Shown here: in pieces, positions 1 to 6,831 of the stretch
Position numbering within the stretch: position 1 is the stretch's first letter
How the letters are laid out: each line of letters starts with the position of its first letter
Source of the DNA: an uncultured Acholeplasmataceae bacterium
GTDB lineage: Bacteria; Bacillota_I; Bacilli_A; Acholeplasmatales; Acholeplasmataceae
DNA length: 16,849 nt
Assembly: GCA_937983315.1 (NCBI GenBank)
Contig: CALKAH010000121.1
Span: 1-16,849 of the forward strand
Direction: 5' to 3'
Program-made: the position numbers and the translations under genes
Notes under the pieces: model-generated
Databases searched by the model: none
The model's input: only the letters and a program-made list of their open reading frames with translations
What the model was told of the DNA's origin: nothing

Positions 1-1
1 A

Positions 2-412
2 ACGACGCTTCCAGTGACCCATCTTGCACAAGCTATGGGTGCTTCTTTAGAGGAAGCTAAGACAAAAATTGATGCTTATTTGTCTGCATCAGGATTACAA
101 TCGACACACCGATTTATATTTAGCGTTTCAATCAAACAAGCTAATCTGGTCAAGTATTTTCACCTTGCATATGCATCCGTTCCTGAAACAGCAAAAAAAA
201 TGGGGGAGGTTCAAATCAATGCATTAAAAAGAAATACATTTATTGCATTTGACTTAGACCAGGAAGGGTATCAAAAACTCTTAGAAGGTGAATATGAAGA
301 ATCGATCAAGGAGTATATCAAAGATAAAGATATTAAAATCGACGCTTCTTCTGTGATTGGATTAATTGAAGATCATGGAGGTTCATATACTGTTTATCTT
401 GCATACAAGTAG
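2..412 (+). CDS. Unassigned protein, 5'-truncated by the window edge
   Basis: The frame is open from base 2 to a TAG stop at 410-412, giving at least 137 codons with no upstream stop. The GTG at 14 and the ATG at 34 have no ribosome binding site before them, so this is most likely the C-terminal part of a longer protein. The visible part is soluble, mixed alpha/beta and rich in Lys/Glu, with no membrane segment and no cysteine. The C-terminal half (roughly FIAFDLDQEGYQKLLEGEY through to the end, TVYLAYK) loosely recalls the effector-binding (GyrI/AraC-like) domains that follow a DNA-binding domain in some regulators. I cannot confirm that by eye and do not assign it. A clear terminator follows 15 bases after the stop, so it ends a transcription unit. 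The first dozen bases may be adapter-derived, so the N-terminal residues shown are uncertain. Confidence 0.6.
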   Translation, partial: TTLPVTHLAQAMGASLEEAKTKIDAYLSASGLQSTHRFIFSVSIKQANLVKYFHLAYASVPETAKKMGEVQINALKRNTFIAFDLDQEGYQKLLEGEYEESIKEYIKDKDIKIDASSVIGLIEDHGGSYTVYLAYK

Positions 413-427
413 ATCGTTAAACTCAAC

Positions 428-457
428 AAGCGCGTCAAGCGTGCTTTTTTCTTGCTT
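428..457 (+). terminator. Rho-independent terminator after the first gene
   Basis: AAGCGCG (428-434) pairs with CGTGCTT (440-446, one G-T pair) around the loop TCAAG. It is followed by a T-rich tract broken by CTTGC. The stem sits just downstream of the TAG stop at 410-412 and upstream of the promoter for the ZIP transporter. Confidence 0.75.
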
Positions 458-479
458 TTTTTAAAACTATTGTTATACT
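452..479 (+). promoter_or_regulatory. Candidate promoter for the ZIP transporter
   Basis: TTGCTT (452-457) lies 16 bases before TATACT (474-479), a reasonable sigma-A pair. The expected start near 486 leaves a leader of about 55 bases. That leader holds a short 5-bp hairpin, GTATA/TATAC at 513-526, just before the AAGGAGG ribosome binding site at 529-535. The -35 box overlaps the T tract of the preceding terminator, so initiation and termination signals are interleaved here. Confidence 0.45.
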
Positions 480-540
480 TAAATTAGATTTATGGTTTAC
501 CTTAATTTGCCTGTATAGGTTTATACACAAGGAGGACAAC

Positions 541-1338
541 ATGGCAACCTATTTACTTCCCTTTTTACTGACACTTTTCGCAGGATTATCGACGGGTGTC
601 GGAGGTGTGATCGCTTTTCACAAGAAAGCATCCTCAACGAAATTTTTAGCATTTGCACTTGGATTAAGTGCAGGTGTCATGATTTACGTTTCATTTGTCG
701 AAATATTCCCCAAGGCGTTTCGCTCACTTTCATTAGTTTATGGAACCTTTCAAGGTTATCTATGGACAACGCTTGCTTTCTTTGGTGGCGTTTTGTTGAT
801 TGCATTGATCGACCGTCTTGTTCCACATGCTGAAAACCCTCATGAACAAGATGAATTAAATATCTTTGAAAACAAGGAACATCAGTTATTACGCATGGGA
901 TTATTCTCGGCACTGGCCATTGCTATCCATAACTTTCCTGAAGGTCTTGCAACGTTTATCGCTGCACTTGAATCTCCAGCACTTGGTATATCCATTGCGG
1001 CAGCGATTGCCATTCATAACATCCCTGAAGGTATCGCTGTTTCAGTACCGATTTATCATGCAACAAAGTCTAAGAAAAAAGCATTTTTCTATGCGTTCTT
1101 CTCTGGTTTGGCTGAACCTATTGGTGCTGTGATTGGCTTTTTCCTTCTTTATACATTCTTAAGTGAATCCCTTTTTGGCATCGTATTCGCCATGGTTGCT
1201 GGTATCATGGTCTATATTTCACTTGATGAGCTTCTTCCCACCGCTGAAAAACATGGTGAACATCATATTGCAATCTATGGTTTAATGACAGGTATGGTCA
1301 TGATGGCTACGTCACTTATCCTCTTTTTTCAACCATGA
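541..1338 (+). CDS. zupT: ZIP-family (ZupT-like) divalent metal transporter
   Basis: An integral membrane transporter of the ZIP family, which moves zinc and related divalent cations (Fe, Mn) into the cytoplasm. The 265 residues form about eight hydrophobic segments, the usual bacterial ZupT length. The two metal-binding signatures are clear: HNFPEG at residues 130-135 (TM4) and HNIPEG at 159-164 (TM5), followed by AEPIG at 191-195 in TM6. A short acidic and histidine-containing loop (residues ~95-113, HAENPHEQDE) lies between TM3 and TM4, as in other ZIP proteins. The ATG at 541 has an excellent AAGGAGG (529-535), five bases away. The stop is TGA. It may be cotranscribed with the small membrane protein 58 bases downstream. 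Family assignment is strong. The preferred metal cannot be read from the sequence, and no Zur- or Fur-type operator was recognised. Confidence 0.93.
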   Translation: MATYLLPFLLTLFAGLSTGVGGVIAFHKKASSTKFLAFALGLSAGVMIYVSFVEIFPKAFRSLSLVYGTFQGYLWTTLAFFGGVLLIALIDRLVPHAENPHEQDELNIFENKEHQLLRMGLFSALAIAIHNFPEGLATFIAALESPALGISIAAAIAIHNIPEGIAVSVPIYHATKSKKKAFFYAFFSGLAEPIGAVIGFFLLYTFLSESLFGIVFAMVAGIMVYISLDELLPTAEKHGEHHIAIYGLMTGMVMMATSLILFFQP

Positions 1339-1396
1339 GAAAGAGATACATTTCTGATCATATAGGTGTATGATAAGGGTGTAAGGAGATGATTGT

Positions 1397-1843
1397 ATGC
1401 TCAATCGTTTATGGGTTAGACAAACCCTATGGGCTATTGGAACAGGCTTGATGTTACTACCTTATGCGTTTTTAATCGTGATTTCTGTTGTCTTTTCGAT
1501 TCAACAGCAACAACTTCTATTTGATTATTTACTTCCACTTGAAGTTGGCTTCCTCATCTTTGGCGGCATTCTTTTGATTGGCTTATTATGTTTCAGAGAT
1601 CACCAAAAAATGGTGATGTTAGTCATATTCTTGATTATTCTTGCTATCAGTTTTCTTGCTGTCGTCATCATACCACAACTCGCAGGTTTTGCAAATAGCA
1701 GTGAAGAACCCGAGGGATTATGGTTTATTGTAACGATCATTTTTGTTGGTTTATTTGATCTAACCGGATTAGCAAGCGGACTCTATTCACTTATCAGCAT
1801 CCATCCTAAAACTGTACAGGTAACAAAAAAAGTGATCGACTGA
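1397..1843 (+). CDS. Small four-helix membrane protein, function unknown
   Basis: A 148-residue very hydrophobic protein with four predicted transmembrane segments at about residues 10-34, 45-65, 71-93 and 108-132. A polar loop (SSEEPEG, ~101-107) lies before the last helix and a short basic tail ends the protein. I recognise no family motif. The start at 1397 is supported by AAGGAG (1383-1388), eight bases upstream. It lies 58 bases after the ZIP transporter on the same strand with no terminator between, so cotranscription is likely. A weak TATGAT at 1369-1374 could alternatively be its own -10 box. The TGA stop lies inside the loop of the bidirectional terminator. A role linked to metal transport would be pure guesswork from position. 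Confidence 0.75.
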   Translation: MLNRLWVRQTLWAIGTGLMLLPYAFLIVISVVFSIQQQQLLFDYLLPLEVGFLIFGGILLIGLLCFRDHQKMVMLVIFLIILAISFLAVVIIPQLAGFANSSEEPEGLWFIVTIIFVGLFDLTGLASGLYSLISIHPKTVQVTKKVID

Positions 1844-1854
1844 CCACTTTTTTT
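1825..1854. terminator. Bidirectional terminator between convergent genes
   Basis: Seven A plus GTG (1825-1834) pairs perfectly with CAC plus seven T (1845-1854), around a 10-base loop. It therefore has a T run in both directions. The loop contains the TGA of the upstream membrane protein (1841-1843), and the right arm overlaps the TAA of queG (minus strand, 1853-1855). Confidence 0.85.
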
Positions 1855-2815
1855 ATGTCGATTTATCATCTGACTGATTATCTTTTGTACTGATCATTTT
1901 GTCGTATAAACGCTTCGTTGTTTCGTGAAACCATGGGGTTTGATGTTGATGAAGAACATGGCTGATTTCATCGATATACATCACATTCTGCTGTTTAGAG
2001 AGTAACATGACCGCATTTCTCATCAAAATGGTTTTACCCTTCCAAAGATATGCCATGTTTTCATATTTTTTCCGAAACACTTTTTCAGAATCTAAGAAAA
2101 GATCAACAATCGAGACCATTTCTTTTCCTGATAGTTCAAATTCGGGATGAAGGATGGTCCCTTTTTTGATATTTTTAGGACAAACCATCTGACAGATATC
2201 ACACCCAAATAAGCTATAGTTAGCATGAACCTCTTCATCGTTGAGTGGTTTTTTCGCTTGATTAAAATAACTCATGCATTTTTCTAGATGATACTTTCCT
2301 TCTTCTAATGCATGTGTTGGGCATGCATCGATACAGATCCTACAACTTCCACAATCATCAGTCACACTTAACGTATAGGTGTTTTCTAGCACAACATCAA
2401 TGAAGACGATACCTAAAAACATATAAGAACCCAGTTCCCGATTGATGATCAGTTGATTTTTACCAAAAAAGCCTAATCCACCGAGTACGGCCGCTAACCT
2501 CTCATCATGGGGATGATTGTCAACCCCCATATGGTAGTTAAAGGGGAGTCCTTGCATCACGTCTTCCATGCGTTTTTTTAAAACAAGATGATAGTCTGAC
2601 CCAAAGGTATAAAACGAAGGAACAAGATGGGTTTTTGTATGTTTAAGCATACGAAATGGATAAGCTAAACCCAAAACAACCATCGTAGGATAGGTTTCTT
2701 GTGGTACCTTCTTGTTCATGACTAATGCTTCATCAAGATAATCTTTCGTCCTGATGATGCCCACAGCATCAAACTTTGTCTTAAAATGATCATAAAGGCG
2801 TTTAGCGTTCATCAT
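1853..2815 (-). CDS. queG: Epoxyqueuosine reductase QueG
   Basis: Catalyses the last step of queuosine synthesis, reducing epoxyqueuosine to queuosine at position 34 of GUN-anticodon tRNAs. It uses cobalamin and two [4Fe-4S] clusters. The protein shows the family block VDNHP..ERLAA..GGLGFFGKN at residues 98-120, with D99 at the expected catalytic position. It then shows a ferredoxin-like pair of cluster motifs: C155, C158, C161 and C165-P, then C180 in a CMSY variant of the usual CISYLT motif, then C205, C208 and C212-P. After that comes a HEAT-like stretch (WKGKTILMRNAVMLL). At 320 residues it is shorter than typical QueG (about 340-380), mainly in the C-terminal HEAT region. Two ATGs in tandem (2815 and 2812) follow AAAGGA (2823-2828). 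It lies downstream of the nucleoside transporter operon but is separated by a terminator, and has its own -10 box. Cobalamin dependence implies B12 uptake or salvage by the host. Confidence 0.92.
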   Translation of the reverse strand: MMNAKRLYDHFKTKFDAVGIIRTKDYLDEALVMNKKVPQETYPTMVVLGLAYPFRMLKHTKTHLVPSFYTFGSDYHLVLKKRMEDVMQGLPFNYHMGVDNHPHDERLAAVLGGLGFFGKNQLIINRELGSYMFLGIVFIDVVLENTYTLSVTDDCGSCRICIDACPTHALEEGKYHLEKCMSYFNQAKKPLNDEEVHANYSLFGCDICQMVCPKNIKKGTILHPEFELSGKEMVSIVDLFLDSEKVFRKKYENMAYLWKGKTILMRNAVMLLSKQQNVMYIDEISHVLHQHQTPWFHETTKRLYDKMISTKDNQSDDKST

Positions 2816-2836
2816 GCATCGATCCTTTCTATGATG

Positions 2837-2842
2837 ATTATA
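2837..2842 (-). promoter_or_regulatory. -10 box for queG
   Basis: A perfect TATAAT on the minus strand lies 21 bases before the queG start, giving a very short leader. No convincing -35 hexamer sits at 16-18 bases; TTGATG is too close (13 bases). The element lies just after the terminator of the upstream operon, which suggests independent expression of queG. Confidence 0.45.
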
Positions 2843-2864
2843 TCATGTTTTAGATCATCAAAAC

Positions 2865-2895
2865 GAACAAAAAAGCACCTTGTTGAAGGTGCTTT
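2865..2895 (-). terminator. Terminator of the nucleoside transporter operon
   Basis: AAAGCACCTT (2872-2881) and AAGGTGCTTT (2886-2895) form a perfect 10-bp stem with a four-base loop. On the minus strand it runs into six or more T residues. It begins 11 bases after the TAA of the second permease (2907-2909). Confidence 0.9.
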
Positions 2896-2906
2896 CAATC
2901 ACTATT

Positions 2907-4085
2907 TTATCGTTTTCCTTGATCGTAAATTTGACCAAGAGCTTTTGGAGCTTGAGAATTCTTCGAGAAGAATGCAAGAATAATGAGGGTTGCAATATAA
3001 GGAATGAGTTCATAATATTCTCGTTGGAAACCAAGGTCATATAAGACGGGTAATGCTGTGTATGATGATGCTAAAGTCTTTGTAAAACCAAAGAAAATCG
3101 CTGCCATCAGAATACCTCGTGGACGCCAGTTACCAAAAATCAAGACGGCAATCGCTAAGAAACCAAATCCAGCAACGGTAACATTAAATTCGGTTGAGGT
3201 TGAAATGACAAAGATGACACCACCCATACCTGCAAAAAGCCCTGATAAAACGACAGCTTTGAAACGAAGTTTATAAATGTTAATGCCTAATGAATCTGCA
3301 GCATGTGGATTTTCACCACAAGCTCTTAAACGAAGGCCAAACTTCGATTTATATACGATAATCCATAGGATAACAAGAAGAGCAAGGGCGATATAGAAGC
3401 TAATGAATACGCGACTAAAGAATAAATCGCCAATCACAGGGATATCACCTAATAGGGGTACTTTTTGAATCATAAAGCTTGAACTAAAGGGGATTTGTTG
3501 ACCACGTTGAATAAAACGAGCCGTAAAGATCGCAAAGGCGGGTGCAAACAAGTTGAGAGCGGTTGCAGAGATGACCTGATCAGCCTTCATATGAATTGAT
3601 GCATAAGCATGAATCATCGCATAAAGTGCACCAACCATACCACCAATCATAATACCCATGATGAGAATGAGTTGTTTTGGTATACCAAAGACAAAGAATG
3701 ATAGGACAATCAAACCTGTGAAAATGATGACGAAGATGATGTTGATTGCGATGTATCCTTTGTTTTCGGGATTCTTAAAGTTTAGTCTTTTTAAACTAAA
3801 TTCTTTTAAACCAAGTTTTGATAAACCAAAGTGAATGAGTAGAGCAATCGAGATAACCCATACAAGAGAAACAAGAATCATGACGATGATGGTCATGACG
3901 GTAAAAGGATAAATTTCTAAACCATGAATCGCCCAAACGCCTAAGAAAGCTCCAAAAATCATAATACCTTCGAGTGCAATATTGGTCACACCACTTCGTT
4001 CAGTCAGTAGTCCACCTAATGCAACGATTAACAAGACCGTCATCGTTGGATATGCATTTTGAATGAGTAGATAGAGGATATCCAT
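2907..4085 (-). CDS. nupQ: BMP/nucleoside-type ABC transporter permease 2 (NupQ/YufQ-like)
   Basis: The second inner-membrane permease of an ABC importer of the BPD_transp_2 family (COG1079-like), paired with the permease just upstream. The family opening LLTERSGVTNIALEGIM is at residues 26-42. The cytoplasmic coupling loop with GLRLRACGENPHAADSLGIN spans ~250-269, and AIAVLIFGNWRP is at ~311-322. The protein has about ten hydrophobic segments. I place the start at ATG 4085 (MDILYLL), not at an upstream in-frame ATG at 4127 that lies inside the previous gene. AAGGAGGGTC at 4093-4102 is ideally placed, and the upstream stop is only two bases away. At 392 residues it is clearly longer than the usual ~310-320. 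The extra ~75 residues (about 60-140) lie between the N-terminal EG motif and the ADQVIS motif, and contain hydrophobic stretches with a Lys-rich loop between. Nucleoside specificity is inferred from the BMP-type operon. Confidence 0.9.
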   Translation of the reverse strand: MDILYLLIQNAYPTMTVLLIVALGGLLTERSGVTNIALEGIMIFGAFLGVWAIHGLEIYPFTVMTIIVMILVSLVWVISIALLIHFGLSKLGLKEFSLKRLNFKNPENKGYIAINIIFVIIFTGLIVLSFFVFGIPKQLILIMGIMIGGMVGALYAMIHAYASIHMKADQVISATALNLFAPAFAIFTARFIQRGQQIPFSSSFMIQKVPLLGDIPVIGDLFFSRVFISFYIALALLVILWIIVYKSKFGLRLRACGENPHAADSLGINIYKLRFKAVVLSGLFAGMGGVIFVISTSTEFNVTVAGFGFLAIAVLIFGNWRPRGILMAAIFFGFTKTLASSYTALPVLYDLGFQREYYELIPYIATLIILAFFSKNSQAPKALGQIYDQGKR

Positions 4086-4087
4086 AC

Positions 4088-5236
4088 TTATTGACCCTCC
4101 TTCTTCTTGAAGATACGCTTGCTCCACGACTTAATTTGTTCGCGATAACGTTTGAAAACGATCTGCAATGCAGATGAGATCGCTGTGACATACACAATCA
4201 CGGCAATAATCATATCGATGATTTGGGGAACAAAGCTGTAGCGTTGCATGTAGAATGCACCCATACGTATGTTCGCTAAAAAGAGACCTGCAAATAGTGC
4301 ACCAATGGGTTCACCAAGTCCGAGGAGAGCAACGGAGATACCATCAAAACCTTGTGGAAAGATTTCAAAGGCCGTTCCGATATTTTTACCAACAACAAGG
4401 AATGCAATTGCACCAGCCATCCCTGCAAATGAACCTGATAAAGTCATGGCAGTAATGATATTTGCTTTTGTATTCATCCCTGCGTATTTTGATCCTGGCA
4501 TCGAAAAACCTGATGCTCTTAGTCCAAACCCTAAGGTCGTTTTATGCAAGATGATATGTGCGATGACAACCACAATAATGGCAATAAAGATACCAATATT
4601 CGCCGTTGATCCAGGAAAAACGGATGTTAATAAGGGTAATTCTGCGGTTCTTAAAATATTGAGTGAACGTGAATATGAGGAATTAAACACGTATCGCATG
4701 ATCAAAATAATGAGTAAATTACCTGCAATATAGTTCATCATAATCGACGATACAACTTCATTCACATTGGACAAAGCCTTGAGAAGACCTGGAATTAACC
4801 CCCAAATCGCACCTGCAAGCATACCCGCTAAAAAGGCAACAATCCAATGAAGTGTACCCGGAAGACTGTAGCGAACCCCAATATGAATCGCAACATAAGC
4901 TCCCATCATCATCTGTCCAGATGCTCCAATGTTAAATAAACCCGTGCGGAATGCAAAAGCAACTGCAAGACCCGTTAAAATGATCGGTGCTGCTTGATAT
5001 AAGGTGTTACCAATACCACGTAGACCACCGTTAAAACCACCGATTAAAAGCGTTCCTAATGCAGGAAATGCATCACCTGCATCAAAGATGATCATGATAA
5101 TAAGTCCGATCAGTAAGCCTAAACCAATCGCGACTAAACTGGGCTTCATGACAATAAATGCTCGTTTCAACCCGCGATAGATAACTTTACCCACGTTTTT
5201 AATGACATCTTTCATGTTGATCTTCTTTTCATGCAT
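4088..5236 (-). CDS. nupP: BMP/nucleoside-type ABC transporter permease 1 (NupP/YufP-like)
   Basis: The first of two membrane permeases for the nucleoside-type ABC importer (BPD_transp_2 family, COG4603-like). The 382 residues start with a short basic cytoplasmic tail (to ~30), then about nine or ten hydrophobic segments. Family landmarks are AFRTGLFNIGASGQMMMGAY at ~95-114, NEVVSSIMMNYIA at ~159-171, the coupling loop TLGFGLRASGFSMPGSKYAG at ~234-253, and GFDGISVALLG at ~297-307. The C-terminal tail is strongly basic. I chose ATG 5236 (MHEKK), preceded five bases away by GAGGTGA (5242-5248), over an upstream in-frame ATG at 5275. It overlaps the ATPase gene by eight bases (5229-5236) and ends two bases before the second permease, so the three are translationally coupled. 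Substrate assignment rests on operon context and family. Confidence 0.9.
   Translation of the reverse strand: MHEKKINMKDVIKNVGKVIYRGLKRAFIVMKPSLVAIGLGLLIGLIIMIIFDAGDAFPALGTLLIGGFNGGLRGIGNTLYQAAPIILTGLAVAFAFRTGLFNIGASGQMMMGAYVAIHIGVRYSLPGTLHWIVAFLAGMLAGAIWGLIPGLLKALSNVNEVVSSIMMNYIAGNLLIILIMRYVFNSSYSRSLNILRTAELPLLTSVFPGSTANIGIFIAIIVVVIAHIILHKTTLGFGLRASGFSMPGSKYAGMNTKANIITAMTLSGSFAGMAGAIAFLVVGKNIGTAFEIFPQGFDGISVALLGLGEPIGALFAGLFLANIRMGAFYMQRYSFVPQIIDMIIAVIVYVTAISSALQIVFKRYREQIKSWSKRIFKKKEGQ
4093..4102 (-). promoter_or_regulatory. Ribosome binding site deciding the start of permease 2
   Basis: AAGGAGGGTC on the minus strand, with its GGAGG core 10 bases before the ATG at 4085. It lies inside the end of the upstream permease gene and argues against the longer in-frame start at 4127. 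Confidence 0.8.
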
Positions 5237-6752
5237 GGACGTCACCTCGCTTTGCTCCAGACATATAGAGTCCAAGTTCGTTCACCGTTGTTTTCTTGGG
5301 ATCAAGTTCACCAACGATTTCACCTTCATACATGACAAGGATACGATCGGATAAATTCATGATTTCTTCAAGTTCTAGTGAGATCAATAGAACAGCTTTC
5401 TGTTGATTACGTTCAGCAATCAGTTGTGAATGGATGTATTCAATCGCACCAACATCAAGACCACGTGTCGGCTGAACAGCGATGAGAAGTTCATGATTTC
5501 GACTGATTTCACGACCTAATATCGCTTTTTGTTGGTTCCCACCACTCATTTGACGAACAATAGTCTTTGCACCACGTTCGCTTCTGATATCAAAACGATT
5601 GATCAGTTCATTGGCATGATCTTGGATGATATCAAATTTTAGGAATGAATGTTTTTGAAACTGGGGTTGATAATAATTTTGTAAAATGAGATTGCTTTGC
5701 AAATCAAAATCCATCACGACACCATGCTTTTGACGGTCTTCAGGAATATGTGACATGCCTATTTCATATTTTTTTCTAATGGGTAGATGAGTAATGTCAC
5801 TACCCATCAAGCTGACCTGACCTGATAAGATCGGTTTAAGTCCCGTGAGTGCATGGATTAATTCGGTTTGTCCATTACCATCAATACCAGCAATACCTAG
5901 TATTTCGCCACGGTGCACTTCAAAACTAACATCTTTAACCGAATGTCTTCCCTGTCCACTCACATTGAGATGTTCAACTTTAAAGATCGTTTCTCCTTGA
6001 TTGATCTCTGGTTTATCGACAGAAAAGGATACCTCACGCCCAACCATCATTTCAGCTAATGTTTCAATGGATGTATCTTTAACACTGACAGTGCCTATTT
6101 TCTTACCACGTCTTAAAACGGTACATATGTCCGCAACCGCTTTGATTTCATTAAGCTTGTGCGTAATTAAAAGAATGGTTTTACCTTCTTTGGCAAATCC
6201 GCGCATGATATTCATCAATTCATGAATTTCTTGAGGTGTTAAAACAGCTGTTGGTTCATCAAAAATCAAAATATCAGCATCGCGATAAAGCATTTTTAAG
6301 ATTTCAACACGTTGTTGCTGACCCACTGTAATATCTTTGATGTATGCTTTAAGATCAACATGTAATTTGTAAGTTTGAATCAAGTGTTCAAGTTTTTTGA
6401 TCGCTTGATCATATTGGATGATACCATTTTTCGTATCTTCTACACCTAAAATAATATTATCCAATACGGTGAACGTATCGACTAATTTAAAGTGTTGATG
6501 CACCATACCAATACCTAAACGGTTTGCATCATTTGGATTTTTAATGACAACAGGCTGACCATCGATCAAAATATCACCTTGTTCGGGATGATATAAACCA
6601 AACAAAACCGACATCAGTGTCGATTTGCCTGCACCATTTTCGCCTAACAAAGCATGGATTTCTCCTTGTTTGACCTGTAGGGTTACATCGTCGTTGGCAT
6701 AGAGGGTACCAAAGATCTTGGTAATATGCCGCATTTCTACTTTATATGCCAT
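5229..6752 (-). CDS. nupO: Nucleoside-type ABC transporter, double ATP-binding subunit (NupO/YufO-like)
   Basis: A cytoplasmic ATPase with two fused ABC domains that powers the importer; 507 residues, the normal length. The N-terminal domain has Walker A GENGAGKST (37-45), Q-loop Gln86 in MVHQHFKLV, the family-typical signature TVGQQQRVE (142-150) in place of LSGGQ, Walker B ILIFDEPTAVL (161-171) and the switch His198. The C-terminal domain is degenerate, as is usual in RbsA/YufO-type proteins: GIDGNGQTEL replaces Walker A, the signature MSGGNQQKA is intact, AVQPTRGLD replaces Walker B, and Ser replaces the switch His. The ATG at 6752 is preceded by AAAGGAG (6760-6766). A terminator-like hairpin lies between this gene and the lipoprotein gene upstream, so its transcription probably depends on read-through. 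The order lipoprotein-ATPase-permease-permease is that of Bacillus nupNOPQ. Confidence 0.94.
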   Translation of the reverse strand: MAYKVEMRHITKIFGTLYANDDVTLQVKQGEIHALLGENGAGKSTLMSVLFGLYHPEQGDILIDGQPVVIKNPNDANRLGIGMVHQHFKLVDTFTVLDNIILGVEDTKNGIIQYDQAIKKLEHLIQTYKLHVDLKAYIKDITVGQQQRVEILKMLYRDADILIFDEPTAVLTPQEIHELMNIMRGFAKEGKTILLITHKLNEIKAVADICTVLRRGKKIGTVSVKDTSIETLAEMMVGREVSFSVDKPEINQGETIFKVEHLNVSGQGRHSVKDVSFEVHRGEILGIAGIDGNGQTELIHALTGLKPILSGQVSLMGSDITHLPIRKKYEIGMSHIPEDRQKHGVVMDFDLQSNLILQNYYQPQFQKHSFLKFDIIQDHANELINRFDIRSERGAKTIVRQMSGGNQQKAILGREISRNHELLIAVQPTRGLDVGAIEYIHSQLIAERNQQKAVLLISLELEEIMNLSDRILVMYEGEIVGELDPKKTTVNELGLYMSGAKRGDVHA

Positions 6753-6770
6753 GTGCTCACTCCTTTGCTG

Positions 6771-6804
6771 AAAAACAAGGGGAAAGTTATTCGCTTTCCC
6801 CTTG
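6771..6804 (-). terminator. Intra-operon terminator/attenuator between lipoprotein and ATPase genes
   Basis: CAAGGGGAAAG (6776-6786) pairs perfectly with CTTTCCCCTTG (6794-6804), an 11-bp GC-containing stem with a seven-base loop. On the minus strand it is followed by TTTTT (6771-6775). It lies 28 bases after the lipoprotein stop and just before the ATPase ribosome binding site. This design probably allows partial read-through and lowers expression of the downstream genes, or protects the 3' end of the lipoprotein message. Confidence 0.8.
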
Positions 6805-6831
6805 GATCATCAACGTTGTTTTTCTAATCAA

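Noticed and set aside
677..913. Minus-strand open frame inside the ZIP transporter gene, and a + frame at 866-1132
   Set aside because: Both lie wholly inside a strongly supported gene, lack ribosome binding sites and show no family features.
1369..1374. TATGAT as a separate promoter for the small membrane protein
   Set aside because: No -35 box at a proper distance; read-through from the ZIP transporter gene is simpler.
4086..4127. Longer in-frame start for the second permease (ATG at 4127)
   Set aside because: It would overlap the first permease gene by 40 bases, encodes a polar stretch unlike the family, and lacks a good ribosome binding site, whereas AAGGAGGGTC precedes ATG 4085.
4269..4733. 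154-codon + strand open frame inside the first permease gene
   Set aside because: It is the antisense shadow of a clear membrane permease, and its lysine- and proline-rich translation has no recognisable features.
5237..5275. Longer in-frame start for the first permease (ATG at 5275)
   Set aside because: It lies deep in the ATPase gene without a ribosome binding site; GAGGTGA sits five bases before ATG 5236.
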